From contig NZ_CP166871.1 of the NCBI RefSeq assembly GCF_041379045.1, forward strand, positions 2,356,001 through 2,420,000: DNA of 64,000 bases. The letters are read 5' to 3'. The stretch is from Thalassotalea ponticola (lineage in GTDB: Bacteria > Pseudomonadota > Gammaproteobacteria > Enterobacterales > Alteromonadaceae). Of this stretch, positions 46,548 to 57,900 are shown one piece after another; the first letter of the stretch is position 1; the number at the start of each line of letters is the position of its first letter. The position numbers and the translations under genes are program-made. The notes under the pieces were generated by a model, which did not search any database, had not been told where the DNA came from, and worked only from the letters and a program-made list of their open reading frames with translations.

Positions 46548-49500
46548 TCAACTGGCTTTTAATCGTTCGCGAATAGTTTGCACAATCACGTAACACACGG
46601 GAATAAGCAACGTCCCGATCACTAGCGCCATCGTCATACCACCAAAAATAGTAATACCCAACGATTTTTGACTAAACATACCTGCCCCTGTTGCGACAAC
46701 TAACGGAATAATACCGACGATAAAAGACACTCCTGTCATACATACCGCTCGAAACCTTAGTATTGCCGCTTGATAGCCAGCGTCACTAATCCTCTCGCCC
46801 TGTTCCCTTAAGTTCTTTGCAAATTCAACGATAAGGATTGCATTTTTAGCCGCCATGCCAATTAGCAAGATCAAGCCTATTTGGGCAAACAGGTTTAGCG
46901 ATATCCCCGTTGCATTAAGACTGACTAATGCCCCAAAAACCGCAACTGGGACGACTAAAATAATGGCCACGGGTATTGACCAACTCTCATACTGACCAAC
47001 CAAAAATAGATAAATAAACACCAAAGCTAGGGAATACGCATAAATTGCCATATTGCCCGCTTCGATTTCTTGGTAGGTCATGCCGGTCCACTCATATTGA
47101 AAGTTTTGCGGCAATATTTGATTGGCGATTTGCTCCATTGCCGCGATACCGTCGCCGGAGCTATATCCGGGCGCGGTTGAGGCGCGAATGCTTAGCGAGC
47201 TAAATTGATTATAACGCTCACTGATATCGGGTCCGTGGACACTGTCGATATCGGCAATGGTCGACAAGGAAATCATTTGCCCACTCGCATTTCTCACGTA
47301 GAGGTTACCGATGTCAAAAATTTCCGCCCGACTTGCAGACTTGGCTTGCATGATCACTTTATAAGTTTGGCCAAATTTATAAAAATCATTGATGTACATT
47401 GAGCCCAATTGCGATTGCAGTGTCGTAAAGACTTCACTCAATGGAATGCCTAATGTTTTGGCTTTGACTCGGTCAACATCTACCAAATACTGAGGCACAT
47501 TGGCGCGAAAGGTGCTGTACACATTGGTTAGTGCAGGATGCTGATTTGCCTCAACGACAAAGGTATTAAGCACTTGAGATAATTCACTATCCGATGCGCC
47601 AAGTTTATCTTGTAAAATAAACTCTAAACCGCCAACCGCCCCCATACCGGGTACCGCTGGTGGTGGTATAGCAAACACCTGGGCCTCTGGCACTTCCATA
47701 AAAGCCAAGTAATTTACTTTTTGGGTGATCGCAAATACGATATCTTGGCGTTCAACCCGCTCATCCCAATGTTTTAATACGATGAACATTGAGCCGGCAT
47801 TATTTTGCGCAGCACCGGATAAAATACTGTACCCAGCGGCGTAGGTAATACTTTCGACACGTGAATCTTGCTGTATTTGCTTGGTTAGCTTATCGAGCAC
47901 TTCTTGGGTGCGTTTAAGAGAGCTCGCATCGGGCAATTGTACACTGACAATAAACACCCCTTTGTCCTCGGCCGGCACAAAACCGGTAGGTGTTTTTAAG
48001 AAACTCCACCCCAACAATGCAAACGTTATCGCCATCAACACACTCACGAGCAAGGTTTTGCGAATAAAAAACGCAACGCCTTTGCCATACCTATCTCGTA
48101 TCCGATCAAAAAGGCGATTGAATTTTTGATACCAACTCGCCGAATTTTCACTGCGCTTTAACAGTAACTTACACAGCGCTGGTGATAATGTCAGTGCGTT
48201 TAACGAACTAAAAAGTACCGCTACACAAATGGTCAGTGCAAACTGGCGATACATAATACCGGTCAACCCCGGTAGCATCGCCACCGGAACAAAAACCGCC
48301 AACAACACTAATGTGGTAGCCACAATTGGCCCCGATACCTCTTCCATAGTACGAGTAACCGCCAACTCTGGGGTCATCGCCTCGCCGCCTTCATCTAAGT
48401 GACGTTCGGTATTTTCCACCACCAAAATGGCGTCGTCGACGACCACCCCTATGGCTAAAATCAACCCGAACAAGGTAACGGTATTGATGGTCATTCCAAC
48501 CACAAGCATGACCGCTAATGTCGCAATAAGCGAAACGGGAATAGCAATCGAAGGAATCAGCGCCGCTCGCGCACTCCCCAAAAAAATGAAGGTGATAATA
48601 ATTACGAGCGCAATGGCTTGGACAAGAGATATCACCACTTTACTGATCGACGTTGACACATAGCGCGTGGTGTCGTAACCAATAGAGTAATCAAGCCCTT
48701 GAGGAAACGTCTGTGCCATTTGCGCCATCATCTGCTTAACATTACTGCCTGTTTCAAGGGCATTTGCCCCTGGTAGAAGGTATAAGGCAACCGTGCTTGC
48801 GGGGTGCCCATCGACTGCGGTATAGATGTTGTAGTCTGCTTGACCTAGTTCGATATCTGCGACGTCTTTTAACGTGACCAAGGCTCCGTCATTTTCAGCG
48901 CGCAAGATGATGTTCTCGTAATCGCTCACCTCACTGAGTTTGCCCTTAACGGTAAGCGTATACGTTGTTTTAACGTTGTTATCTGACGGTGGGGCGCCCA
49001 CCTTACCAGCGGCTACCTGCACATTTTGTTCATTTAACGCTGCTTTTATATCACTTGGGGTCACTTTTAAGGCGGCCATCTTCAGCGGGTCTAACCAAAT
49101 GCGCATCGAATAAGCCGCTTCGCCCAAAATCATCGCTTCGGATATTCCATCAACCCGTTTCATTGCACTGAGTAGGTTAATTTTTACATAGTTAGAAATA
49201 AACGCGCGGTCAAACTCATCGTTTTGTGCATACAAGTTAACCAAAAACAGCATGTCTGGTGATTGTTTCTTTACTGAAACTCCTGTTAGACGGACGTCTT
49301 GAGGAAGTTTTGGCTCCGCCATTGCTACCAGATTTTGCACCCTAACTTGCGCCATATCTGCGTCGGTGCCTGTGGCAAAGGTCACCGTCAGTCGATAACT
49401 ACCGTCATTGGCGCTTTTTGATTGCATGTAAATCATCCCTTCAACACCATTGACCGCTTCTTCAATCGGTTGTGCGATAGCTTGTTTGACAACGTTTGAG

Positions 49501-49661
49501 GATGCACCTGTGTAGTTGGCACTGACCACCACTTGTGGCGGTGCGACATTGGGGTATTCTGAGACGGGCAAGTTGATACCTGCGATAATGCCACACAACG
49601 TCAACACGACCGCAATAACCAGAGCCAGTTTAGGACGTTGAATAAAGGTCTTGCTAAACAT
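46548..49661 (-). CDS. RND multidrug efflux permease (HAE1/AcrB type)
   Basis: A 1037-residue inner-membrane drug/proton antiporter of the classical AcrB group. It opens [14 protein letters not shown], and TM4 carries the proton-relay pair DD in [17 protein letters not shown]. Two large periplasmic loops and twelve TM helices are present. It forms an operon with the adaptor gene 8 bases upstream. Unlike the other two pumps of the window it keeps the DD pair and has no adjacent regulator. Confidence 0.94.
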   Translation of the reverse strand: MFSKTFIQRPKLALVIAVVLTLCGIIAGINLPVSEYPNVAPPQVVVSANYTGASSNVVKQAIAQPIEEAVNGVEGMIYMQSKSANDGSYRLTVTFATGTDADMAQVRVQNLVAMAEPKLPQDVRLTGVSVKKQSPDMLFLVNLYAQNDEFDRAFISNYVKINLLSAMKRVDGISEAMILGEAAYSMRIWLDPLKMAALKVTPSDIKAALNEQNVQVAAGKVGAPPSDNNVKTTYTLTVKGKLSEVSDYENIILRAENDGALVTLKDVADIELGQADYNIYTAVDGHPASTVALYLLPGANALETGSNVKQMMAQMAQTFPQGLDYSIGYDTTRYVSTSISKVVISLVQAIALVIIITFIFLGSARAALIPSIAIPVSLIATLAVMLVVGMTINTVTLFGLILAIGVVVDDAILVVENTERHLDEGGEAMTPELAVTRTMEEVSGPIVATTLVLLAVFVPVAMLPGLTGIMYRQFALTICVAVLFSSLNALTLSPALCKLLLKRSENSASWYQKFNRLFDRIRDRYGKGVAFFIRKTLLVSVLMAITFALLGWSFLKTPTGFVPAEDKGVFIVSVQLPDASSLKRTQEVLDKLTKQIQQDSRVESITYAAGYSILSGAAQNNAGSMFIVLKHWDERVERQDIVFAITQKVNYLAFMEVPEAQVFAIPPPAVPGMGAVGGLEFILQDKLGASDSELSQVLNTFVVEANQHPALTNVYSTFRANVPQYLVDVDRVKAKTLGIPLSEVFTTLQSQLGSMYINDFYKFGQTYKVIMQAKSASRAEIFDIGNLYVRNASGQMISLSTIADIDSVHGPDISERYNQFSSLSIRASTAPGYSSGDGIAAMEQIANQILPQNFQYEWTGMTYQEIEAGNMAIYAYSLALVFIYLFLVGQYESWSIPVAIILVVPVAVFGALVSLNATGISLNLFAQIGLILLIGMAAKNAILIVEFAKNLREQGERISDAGYQAAILRFRAVCMTGVSFIVGIIPLVVATGAGMFSQKSLGITIFGGMTMALVIGTLLIPVCYVIVQTIRERLKAS

Positions 49662-49669
49662 AATCGCCC

Positions 49670-50824
49670 TTACTTTTTAATCACGGATGCTGAAGGGGGT
49701 TGCTGTTCATCTTCATCAGCAGAGATAGCCTTGACGGTCATGCCGTCGCGCACTTTTTGAACACCGCGAATAATCACTCGTTCACCTACATCAAGGCCCG
49801 ACTCGACGATAACTAATGTATCAACACGGCGATCTAGGTAGATATTTTTGCGCTGTACTGTATTGCTAGTGTCTACGGTAAGTACATAATCCCCCTGCTG
49901 ATCTGATTGCACTGCAGTTTGAGCAACCATGATCACGTCCACCGGGACGGGGAGTGTAACGTTGACGGTGACGTATTGACCGGGTTTGAGTACACCATCT
50001 GGGTTAGGCACTAACGCCCGTACTTCCATTGAACCAGTGTCTGGGTTAACGCGGTTTGAAATAAAATTAATCGTGCCTTGGTGTTCATAAATATCGTTTT
50101 CGGAAAATGCAATTTCAACGATCGGCTTGCGCACACTGTCGTCCATTTCTCCTTTTTGCAGTTTGCGCACCATGTCCCAGTATGCTTTTTCACTGACTTG
50201 AAAAGGTACCTCCATCGCATCACTGGCAACAATAGAGGTTAACAGACCGACATCTGGGCCAACTAAATCGCCTTCGGTAAAACGAGAACGATCAATAATT
50301 CCGGTAATTGGAGCGTGTATGCGAGTGTAATCTAAATTGACTTGCGCATTTTTAAGCTTTGCTTGAGCGGCTTCAAGTTGTGCCTTTGCCTCTAACACGT
50401 TTGATTCGAGCTGGTCGAGCTCTGAGCCCGATATGTAACCATCTGGCGCTAACTCGACGCCGCGGTCATAGTTTTTTTTCGCCACGGCAAGAGCTGATGT
50501 GGCTTGACTCACCGACGCTTGCACTTGATCGTACTGCGCCTGCAACTCATCTTGATTTAAACTGTACAGCAAGTCCCCTGCGCTAACCTGTGCCCCCTGC
50601 TGAAAGTGTACTTGTTGCACTGGCGCTTTTACTCGAGCAATAATTTCAACATCGCCAATCGCCTCTAAGCGGCCAACAAAGGCATTACTGCCCTGAAACG
50701 GGTATTGCTTCACCTCTTGCACGACCACTTCAACCTCGGTTTTAACCGGTGCTGGTTGTTCACACGATGACAATAACAGTATCAGCAGGGCTCCTACGAT
50801 AGCGTTAACAAGGATTATTCTCAT
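49670..50824 (-). CDS. RND efflux periplasmic adaptor lipoprotein
   Basis: A 384-residue AcrA/MexA-type adaptor: lipobox LSSC (C21), a lipoyl domain split by an alpha-hairpin (about 75-165; [20 protein letters not shown]), a beta-barrel and a membrane-proximal domain. The ATG at 50824 gives a clean lipoprotein signal; a TTG 45 bases earlier lacks a ribosome site. It precedes the AcrB-type pump gene. An outer-membrane TolC partner must come from elsewhere. Confidence 0.92.
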   Translation of the reverse strand: MRIILVNAIVGALLILLLSSCEQPAPVKTEVEVVVQEVKQYPFQGSNAFVGRLEAIGDVEIIARVKAPVQQVHFQQGAQVSAGDLLYSLNQDELQAQYDQVQASVSQATSALAVAKKNYDRGVELAPDGYISGSELDQLESNVLEAKAQLEAAQAKLKNAQVNLDYTRIHAPITGIIDRSRFTEGDLVGPDVGLLTSIVASDAMEVPFQVSEKAYWDMVRKLQKGEMDDSVRKPIVEIAFSENDIYEHQGTINFISNRVNPDTGSMEVRALVPNPDGVLKPGQYVTVNVTLPVPVDVIMVAQTAVQSDQQGDYVLTVDTSNTVQRKNIYLDRRVDTLVIVESGLDVGERVIIRGVQKVRDGMTVKAISADEDEQQPPSASVIKK

Positions 50825-51070
50825 AAATGTTTGCCAAACTTCGGGGAATGATTTGTTAGTATAGTTCAAGAAAGACGTTAATATCTCGGGAGGTAGGCGT
50901 AGCAGGGTCTGCTGTTGAAACGGTGTAAAAACAACAGATGATGACAGCTACCGAGATGGTGCGCGACATTGACCAAGTTTAACTATTGGCACCGAAAAAG
51001 TACTCAGCCCACGACTCGTAGCCAAGCACTAAAGCGTTAAGAGATGCGCTGAGACCATGCCCTTTGCTCT

Positions 51071-51101
51071 GATCACCAGCCGCAACGATCACCAGCCGCA
51101 A
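51071..51101 (+). repeat. Short tandem duplication
   Basis: GATCACCAGCCGCAA occurs twice with period 16 (51071-51085 and 51087-51101), just beyond the stop of the sugar kinase gene. Probably a slippage duplication. Confidence 0.7.
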
Positions 51102-51110
51102 ATGATGAAT

Positions 51111-51998
51111 TTAGCCTTCGTCGACATATTGGCGTTGGGCAAATAAGATAGCACCGTACTCTGGGGGACGTTGAGGACGACTTAGCACGGTTTTGACTCG
51201 GTTGGGCAAATGAGGTGTCAGTAACGGTACTAAACCACCGATGAGTGCAATCTTGCCTTGTTGGAAATCAGTAAGAGCATCAACCATCTGACAAAAATAC
51301 GACAAACCTTGTTCGACAATATTCATAGCCAATTGATCGCCTTGCTCGGCGCAAAAAAATACCTGTTTCGCTAATTGGCCATAAAAACCCGCTCCTTGAC
51401 CTGCACTTTTGGCAATAAGTTGATTAATGTTGGCCACCTTTAGTTGATCAAACAAGCACTGTTGCAACTGCGTTGCTGGCTGGAAACCATCGCTACTGAG
51501 CAGTACCTGTTCAACCGCTCGCAATCCAAACCAAGCGCCAGAGCATATATCTCCGTGGGCAAACCCGTGACCTCCGAGGTGAAGCTCACGTATACCGTTA
51601 TGGGCATAACCAGCAGACCCTGTACCACAAATGATTATTGCACCGGGCTCTGCTTGATGGGCTCCCAAACACGCTATCGCCATATCGGTGGTCAGATAAA
51701 ATTGCGCAAACGGATGTTGCCAGTTGAGCATCGCTTGGCGACTGGCATCGATATTTACTCCGGCAAGCCCCGCTCCGACGACCAAACTTGTCAACGACAT
51801 ATGCGATAAGCCGGCATCATCAAGCGCCAGCACAGTGGCATCTATAATTGACTGTTGGGCTAATGTTAAATGCTGAAATGCATTGGCTGGACCAGCGACG
51901 CCATGCCCCAGTATTTGCCCGTGGTTGTTAACAACGATAGCTTTGCACTTGGTTCCGCCACCATCGATACCTACGAATAACTGTTGCTTGGCAGTCAT
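51111..51998 (-). CDS. BadF/BadG-family sugar kinase, probable N-acetylglucosamine or glucosamine kinase
   Basis: A 295-residue ASKHA-fold kinase. The phosphate-1 loop is GIDGGGTKCKA (about 10-20), phosphate-2 is ICGTGSAGYA, and an adenosine-type motif IALIGGLVPLL lies near the C-terminus. Family members phosphorylate GlcNAc or glucosamine from chitin breakdown. The upstream SapC gene, often linked to carbohydrate uptake loci in Alteromonadales, supports a sugar role, but a terminator separates them. Confidence 0.8.
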   Translation of the reverse strand: MTAKQQLFVGIDGGGTKCKAIVVNNHGQILGHGVAGPANAFQHLTLAQQSIIDATVLALDDAGLSHMSLTSLVVGAGLAGVNIDASRQAMLNWQHPFAQFYLTTDMAIACLGAHQAEPGAIIICGTGSAGYAHNGIRELHLGGHGFAHGDICSGAWFGLRAVEQVLLSSDGFQPATQLQQCLFDQLKVANINQLIAKSAGQGAGFYGQLAKQVFFCAEQGDQLAMNIVEQGLSYFCQMVDALTDFQQGKIALIGGLVPLLTPHLPNRVKTVLSRPQRPPEYGAILFAQRQYVDEG

Positions 51999-52021
51999 AT
52001 TGTTTTCCTCGCCACAAAGAC

Positions 52022-52054
52022 AAAAAAAGGAGCAAGCGCGTGCTCAACTCCTTT
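52022..52054 (-). terminator. Terminator between sapC-like and sugar kinase genes
   Basis: Arms AAAGGAG (52026-52032) and CTCCTTT (52048-52054); on the minus strand the stem ends in CTCCTTTTTTTG, a good T-run. It would limit read-through into the kinase gene. Confidence 0.75.
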
Positions 52055-52109
52055 GTCGTTTCTTGATTATCAAAAAGTTTAGTGTTCGGTTATAAGCTTG
52101 ATTACTTGC

Positions 52110-52826
52110 TTATGCTACGGCTAGAGCCGCCTTTTTCTGCGCTAATCGACGGATTTGATGCACAGATGTTAAGTGTGAATAAATCGGTCCTAGCATACCG
52201 CGCTGACGCAAGGTTACGAATTCCTCATCAGCCATTTCATTTAACTTTTTCTCATTAACAATGTACAAACCGTTAATTTGAATCTTTTCACCGTTAACAT
52301 CAACGTTTAGGTTTTGCGCTACCAATAAATCGCGCTCAACTAGTTCTTTGGTGAATGCTTTGGTCATATGTGAATGCTCGTAAAAACGCACTAAAGCCTC
52401 TTTGCGCTTACTCATGTATTCGGTTTCTTGACCATCGTCGTTAAATAACGGCTGACCTTCTTGCTCGTTAACGGTGTTGTTGTCGGTAGCGATCAACACC
52501 ATCAGCTTTTCGCTATCGTCTCGGTGCGGCACTAAGGCAAATGGAAAGTTAGTCAATACGCTCGGAACGTAGCTCGCCTGCCATGTATCATCGTTGGCGT
52601 ATAAGTTTTCCCCTGGCTTAAGACCAAACAGAACAACTGGCTGAAAATCATTATTATCTGAGTTTTTAACAAAAACCACAGGAAACTCAGCTCCGGCACT
52701 TGAAAACTCCTGTACAACAACTGGCACCATATGCTGGTCTTTAACATGAGCGAAGTTTTTGGTTGCTTTGATTTTAGTATTTGCGTGAACGGTATTGTTT
52801 AGTGGTTGAATATTTGACTGGCTCAT
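52110..52826 (-). CDS. SapC-family protein
   Basis: A 238-residue protein of the SapC family (named after an S-layer-associated protein). It has the conserved FPVVFVKN, FALVPHRD and GLYIVNEKKLNEM blocks. There is no signal peptide, so it is likely cytosolic. In Alteromonadales such genes sit with TonB-dependent receptors and tryptophan-halogenase-like genes for glycan uptake; those are absent here. The ATG at 52826 has GGAGAG upstream and is favoured over an earlier TTG. Biochemical function is unknown. Confidence 0.85.
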   Translation of the reverse strand: MSQSNIQPLNNTVHANTKIKATKNFAHVKDQHMVPVVVQEFSSAGAEFPVVFVKNSDNNDFQPVVLFGLKPGENLYANDDTWQASYVPSVLTNFPFALVPHRDDSEKLMVLIATDNNTVNEQEGQPLFNDDGQETEYMSKRKEALVRFYEHSHMTKAFTKELVERDLLVAQNLNVDVNGEKIQINGLYIVNEKKLNEMADEEFVTLRQRGMLGPIYSHLTSVHQIRRLAQKKAALAVA

Positions 52827-52948
52827 TTTACTACTCTCCAAATGTTGCCTTGTATTTCATTTTAAAAATCGTTGTCACTAAGACTAAACCGATTAAAGCC
52901 TGCAATACAAGAGATAATCGTCAAATATATTCAACATTAGTCATTCGA

Positions 52949-53590
52949 TTAACTCGCAATACCATAACCGCGTAAAAACAAGCCGACCGATGAGTCGATG
53001 TAGGCTTTGATTTGTTTGGTTGATGGTTGCCATGTCGTGTTGTACTCGCGTCGCATGACTGCCTCTCCTTTTACCAAGCATAAAAACTGAATCGCAGCGC
53101 GATACGTATCGTCAATAGCCTTGCCCACGCCACCGCATTGGCTGACTTGTTTATTAATATCGTCTAAAAGCTCAGCCAAACTTTTGATCACCAATTCAGG
53201 CCCGGCTTGATAAAACAACTGTGACACCTTTGGATTAACTTGTGCCTCGGCAACGCACAAACGGTGAGCCGACATGCCTTCATCAGACAACATTAAACGA
53301 ATAAACTCGACGGCAAAGTTTGTTAAGGTGCCTTTGATATCGGTTTGTTTGCTACTGGCAAACGCCGCTTGCTTAAACTCTTCGCATTTTTTCCCAACCG
53401 ATGCCATAAATAAATCGTCTTTGTTGCCAAAGTGACTGTATACCGTTTGTTTCGATACCCCGGCGAGTTTAGCAATACTGTCCATACTGGTATGAACAAA
53501 ACCGTTTTCACTAAAACAGCGTACCGCCGCTTTGAGAATACTGTCTCGCTTGAGTTCGCTTTTACTGCGAGTGCGTATTTTATCTGTCAA
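52949..53590 (-). CDS. TetR-family transcriptional regulator
   Basis: A 213-residue AcrR-like repressor: N-terminal HTH (about 15-60; ILKAAVRCFSENGFVHTSMDSIAKLAGVSKQTV is split by the turn) and a C-terminal AefR-like ligand domain. The start is TTG with AGAGG seven bases upstream. It is divergent from the third RND operon, and the 180-base gap holds two inverted repeats matching TetR-type operators, so it probably represses the pump and itself. Confidence 0.88.
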   Translation of the reverse strand: MTDKIRTRSKSELKRDSILKAAVRCFSENGFVHTSMDSIAKLAGVSKQTVYSHFGNKDDLFMASVGKKCEEFKQAAFASSKQTDIKGTLTNFAVEFIRLMLSDEGMSAHRLCVAEAQVNPKVSQLFYQAGPELVIKSLAELLDDINKQVSQCGGVGKAIDDTYRAAIQFLCLVKGEAVMRREYNTTWQPSTKQIKAYIDSSVGLFLRGYGIAS

Positions 53591-53718
53591 GGATCTGCCT
53601 CTTTGTTCTCGTCGAGCCTGTTATTTGGCTCACATCGTCTTCAACCAATCAGTAGGTTTACCATCAAATGTGAATAGTAAAGATATACTTAGTTTACACT
53701 ACCCAAATCAAACTGGAC

Positions 53719-53757
53719 AGTCTAGTATGATTTAACTAAACTAGACTAACCGGTCTA
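53719..53757. promoter_or_regulatory. Overlapping candidate TetR operators of the third RND operon
   Basis: One exact inverted repeat has arms AGTCTAGT (53719-53726) and ACTAGACT (53740-53747). A second, TAGAC (53742-53746) and GTCTA (53753-53757), resembles the TAGACnnnnnGTCTA sites of AcrR/NemR-type repressors. They share bases and lie just upstream of the adaptor gene. Confidence 0.65.
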
Positions 53758-53778
53758 CTTTAATATTTTTTGCTAATC

Positions 53779-54972
53779 ATGTTTGATGTAACGCCAACTA
53801 AAGTTCACTCAACAGTAACACTGAGCAATACAAAAAAAGCAATACTGCTTATTTTACCCTGGTTGTGGTTAACAGCTTGCTCAGAAAGTGCACCTGAGCC
53901 TAAGGACAACGCGTCCTATTATCACCGCGTATCAGCAATGCCATTGGTGATAAGTGATGAATATCAGATAACTCGTCAATTTATTGGCAAAGTGGTTAGT
54001 AATCAACAGGCCCAATTAAACTTTGAAGTGGCCGGTAGAGTGAAGAGTATCGACGTTGATGAAGGTGATAAAGTTAGTAAAGATCAATTATTAGCGCGTT
54101 TAGATAACGATCGGCTGCTCATTGAACGCGCTCAACTAGACGCGCAAAAGCAACAATTTATCGCCCAAATAGAACTCAACCAAGCCACATTAAAGCGAGT
54201 TAAAGCGCTGCGTAAAAACGATTATGCCTCAATTCAAACTATCGACGAGTTAACCGCTCAAGACAAGGTGCTCAAAGCGCAATTACAACACATTGACGCT
54301 CAACTGGCTGCTAATACATACCAACTAGAACACAGCGAACTTCGGGCACCGTTTTCGGGCACGCTGAACAAGCGTTATATCAATATGGGTGAAGTGATTA
54401 CCCCAGAGAAAACGGCTTTGTTATTAAATCAAGATCAGCATCTGCAAGTAAAAGTTGGCGTTCCACAAATGGTTGCAGAACAATTAGCGCAAATAAATGA
54501 TCCCGCCAACAGTTTTGATAATCAATACCCAATCAATATCCGCTTGCAAGTTAACGACCGCGATGTTGCGATTAACGGCATTAATATCAGCAGTAACATC
54601 AGCTCCGATTCACGCAGTGTCCAATTGCGAATACCACTGGATGAAAACGTAAAAGCCTATCACAATCAACTTGCTTATTTGTATTATCAACAACAATACC
54701 AACAAATAGGGTATTGGATTCCGATGAGCGCACTGACAGACGGCGTGCGAGGTACGTGGAACATTTTCACCCTCGAAAAACATAAAGATGCCCTGTTTAA
54801 AGTCCATCAACACAGTGTCGAGGTAATACACAGCGAAGCTGACCGAGCTTTTGTCAAAGCTCAATTGCCAGATGATCAGTTACTTGTGGCCGCTGGTTTA
54901 CACCGTATTGTACCTGGCCAGCTAGTCCGTATTAATCGCTCGGATGTAAGCACGCAAGGAGACTCGCTATGA
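53779..54972 (+). CDS. RND efflux periplasmic adaptor lipoprotein
   Basis: A 397-residue adaptor with lipobox LTAC (C34), lipoyl half motif (AGRVKSIDVDEGDKVSKDQLLARLD region, about 85-110), a coiled-coil hairpin (about 110-175) and barrel domains. A TTG three codons earlier is possible; the ATG at 53779 is used. It overlaps the pump gene by four bases (ATGA). The TetR gene is divergent. Confidence 0.91.
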   Translation: MFDVTPTKVHSTVTLSNTKKAILLILPWLWLTACSESAPEPKDNASYYHRVSAMPLVISDEYQITRQFIGKVVSNQQAQLNFEVAGRVKSIDVDEGDKVSKDQLLARLDNDRLLIERAQLDAQKQQFIAQIELNQATLKRVKALRKNDYASIQTIDELTAQDKVLKAQLQHIDAQLAANTYQLEHSELRAPFSGTLNKRYINMGEVITPEKTALLLNQDQHLQVKVGVPQMVAEQLAQINDPANSFDNQYPINIRLQVNDRDVAINGINISSNISSDSRSVQLRIPLDENVKAYHNQLAYLYYQQQYQQIGYWIPMSALTDGVRGTWNIFTLEKHKDALFKVHQHSVEVIHSEADRAFVKAQLPDDQLLVAAGLHRIVPGQLVRINRSDVSTQGDSL

Positions 54973-57900
54973 TAGAGGGCTTTGTTCGCAATGGCCGAAT
55001 GATGGCGTTGTTTATTGCGATAATTGTCGTCTCTGGTTTAGCGTCGCTGAGCGTTTTGCCTCGCAGTGAGGATCCCGCCCTCGAAAATCGCTTTGCCATT
55101 GTGATAACCCACTATCCAGGCGCAAGTGCTGAACGAGTCGAGTCGTTAATTACCGAGCCTATTGAGCAACGATTGCGGCGCATTGCGGAAATTGATTACA
55201 TAGAATCAACATCGAGAGCGCAAATATCCATATTACGAGTAAAACTCAAAGGTTCCGTGTCCGATGGTGCGCCTATTTTTAGTCTTATCAGAGATCAACT
55301 GGCCGATATACAAACGGACTTACCGGCGCAGGCTAGCCAACCGATTTTAGACGAAGAGCGCAGTTTTGCGTACACCGAGCTTATTGCTTTAAATTGGCAA
55401 GGCCCTGGCGAGCCGCAATTAATCCAAATGGGGCGCTACGCCGAAGAGTTAAAATCGCAACTGTTGCTCGTGACCGATACCGACATCGTCAATATTTATG
55501 GTCAAAATCAAGAACAAATATTAGTCGAACTTGATCAGCACAAAGCCGCCCTAGCCGGCATATCAATAGAACGTGTGATACGCGCCATTAACCAAGCCGA
55601 TGTTAAAGTTCCCGCGGGTAAGCTAGTCAACAGCGAAAATCAATTACAAATAGAAATTATAGGTGCCCTAGACTCATTAGATAGAATTCGCAATATTCCA
55701 ATTTACTCCGAGCAGTTTGCCGCGTTAACTGTTAGCGATATCGCATCTGTTGAGCGTCAATTAATCAACCCGTTAACTAAGCTAGCTATCGTCAATGGTA
55801 AACCCGCTATCGTGGTTGGCACGCGCATGTTGCAAAACGCCCGCATTGATCATTGGACGGAGCAGGTTAATACCGCTCTCGATCAGTTCACTGGCATGCT
55901 GCCGAGCAGTATTGGCGTTGAGGTATTGTTTAGTCAAAACCGCTACACCCAGCAACGGCTTACTGAATTACTCGATAATATATTTATCGGTTTTGCCTTA
56001 ATCGCAATTGTCCTGCTATTTACCTTAGGTATGCGAGCGGCGGCAATTGTTACCGCAGCGCTGCCGTTAACCGTACTATTCACCTTGGCTGTGATGCGAT
56101 TTTATGATCTGCCGATCCATCAAATGTCGATAACAGGCTTAGTTGTCGCCTTAGGTATTATGGTCGATAACGCCATTGTTATGACCGACACAGTATTACA
56201 AAAGAAGAAGCAGGGGATTAACGGTCTGCAAGCGGTGATTGAATCCGTACGCCACCTCTGGATGCCATTGCTCGGTTCAACCTTAACTACCATTTTGGCG
56301 TTTATGCCCATTGCCTTAATGCCTGGTGATGCCGGTGAATTTATTGGCGGTATCGCTTTGAGTGTAATTTTTGCTCTGATAGGCTCGTACTTAATTTCGC
56401 ATACAGTGGTTGCCGGATTATCGGGACGGTTTCTAAAAAGAGCAACCAGCTATCCCTCAGGTACTAAACTACCCAATTGGTTGACTGAGGGTATGCATTT
56501 ACCGCGGCTAAATGCATTATTTGTTCAATCTTTACAGCTGGCGTTAACGCATCCAAAAACGGCCACCCTATTACTCATTGCTTTACCATTGAGCGGGTTT
56601 ATCAGCGCTCAACATCTACAGGAACAATTTTTTCCGCCCTCAGATCGAGATATGTTTCACATTGAAGTGTATTTACCGGCACAAAACAGCTTACAAGCAA
56701 CTTATCAATTAACCGATAACATAAGTCAACACATCGCTCAGTACGACGGTATCAAATCTGTAAATTGGTTTGTTGGCGAAAGTGCCCCGTCCTTTTACTA
56801 CAATTTGGTCGGCGCCAAAGACGGGATGCAAAATTACGCGCAAGCAATGATCACCACAAAACACTTTAGTGTCGCAAACCAGCTTATTCCAAAATTGCAA
56901 CTGGCGTTAGACGATAAATACCCACAAGCGCAAATTATTGTCCGTAAGCTAGAACAAGGACCGCCGTTTAATGCGCCTATCGAAATACGCCTATTCGGTC
57001 CAAGCTTAGATACACTCAAGCAACTTGGCGATCAATTGAGACTGATCATTAACCATACCGAAGATGTCATTCACTCGCGAGCGACGCTGCTTGCTGGCAC
57101 ACCGAAAATTTGGCTAGATATCGATGAAACCATCGTCAATGGGCAAAATATGGGATTGACCGATATTGCCGGACAATTGCAATCATCACTTGACGGTCAA
57201 AAAGCCGGTTCGGTTATCGAAGCAACTCAGTCGATAGATGTACGAGTTCGGCGTCCGCAATCACTGACTCAATCGAGCGACGACTTGTATAGTTTCCCGA
57301 TAGTGACACAAGGCCAGACAGAGTTTATGCCACTATCGACGGTGTCCCAATTGTCACTTAGCCCAAGTCACGGGGCAATACCGCATCGAGATGGTCGCCG
57401 GGTTAACATCATTGAAGGTTACTTGAGAGCCGGTGTACTGCCTTCCATAGCCCTAGATAAAATCAAGCAGCAAATTAGCGCGACCGATTTTGTTCTTCCC
57501 CCTGGCTATCACCTAGAAATAGGTGGCGAAGCTGGAGCTCGCAATAGCGCTGTAACCGATCTGATGAGCAGCATTGGTATTATTGCTATCTTGTTGGTGA
57601 CTACCGTGGTGTTGTCATTTAATTCATTTCGCATTTCACTCATTATTTTTACCACTGCACTGATGTCTGCGGGCTTGGGTTTACTCAGTGTTTGGCTATT
57701 CAATTACCCATTTGGCTTTACCGTCATCATTGCTTTACTGGGTTTGTCAGGGCTAGCCATTAACTCTGCTATTGTGATTCTTGCCGAGTTAAAAGCGGAT
57801 TCACAGGCAATTAAAGCCGATACAACCTCTATTATAGGTGCGGTAACGGGGTGTACTCGACACATCAGCTCAACAACAATCACCACCGTAGGCGGCTTCT

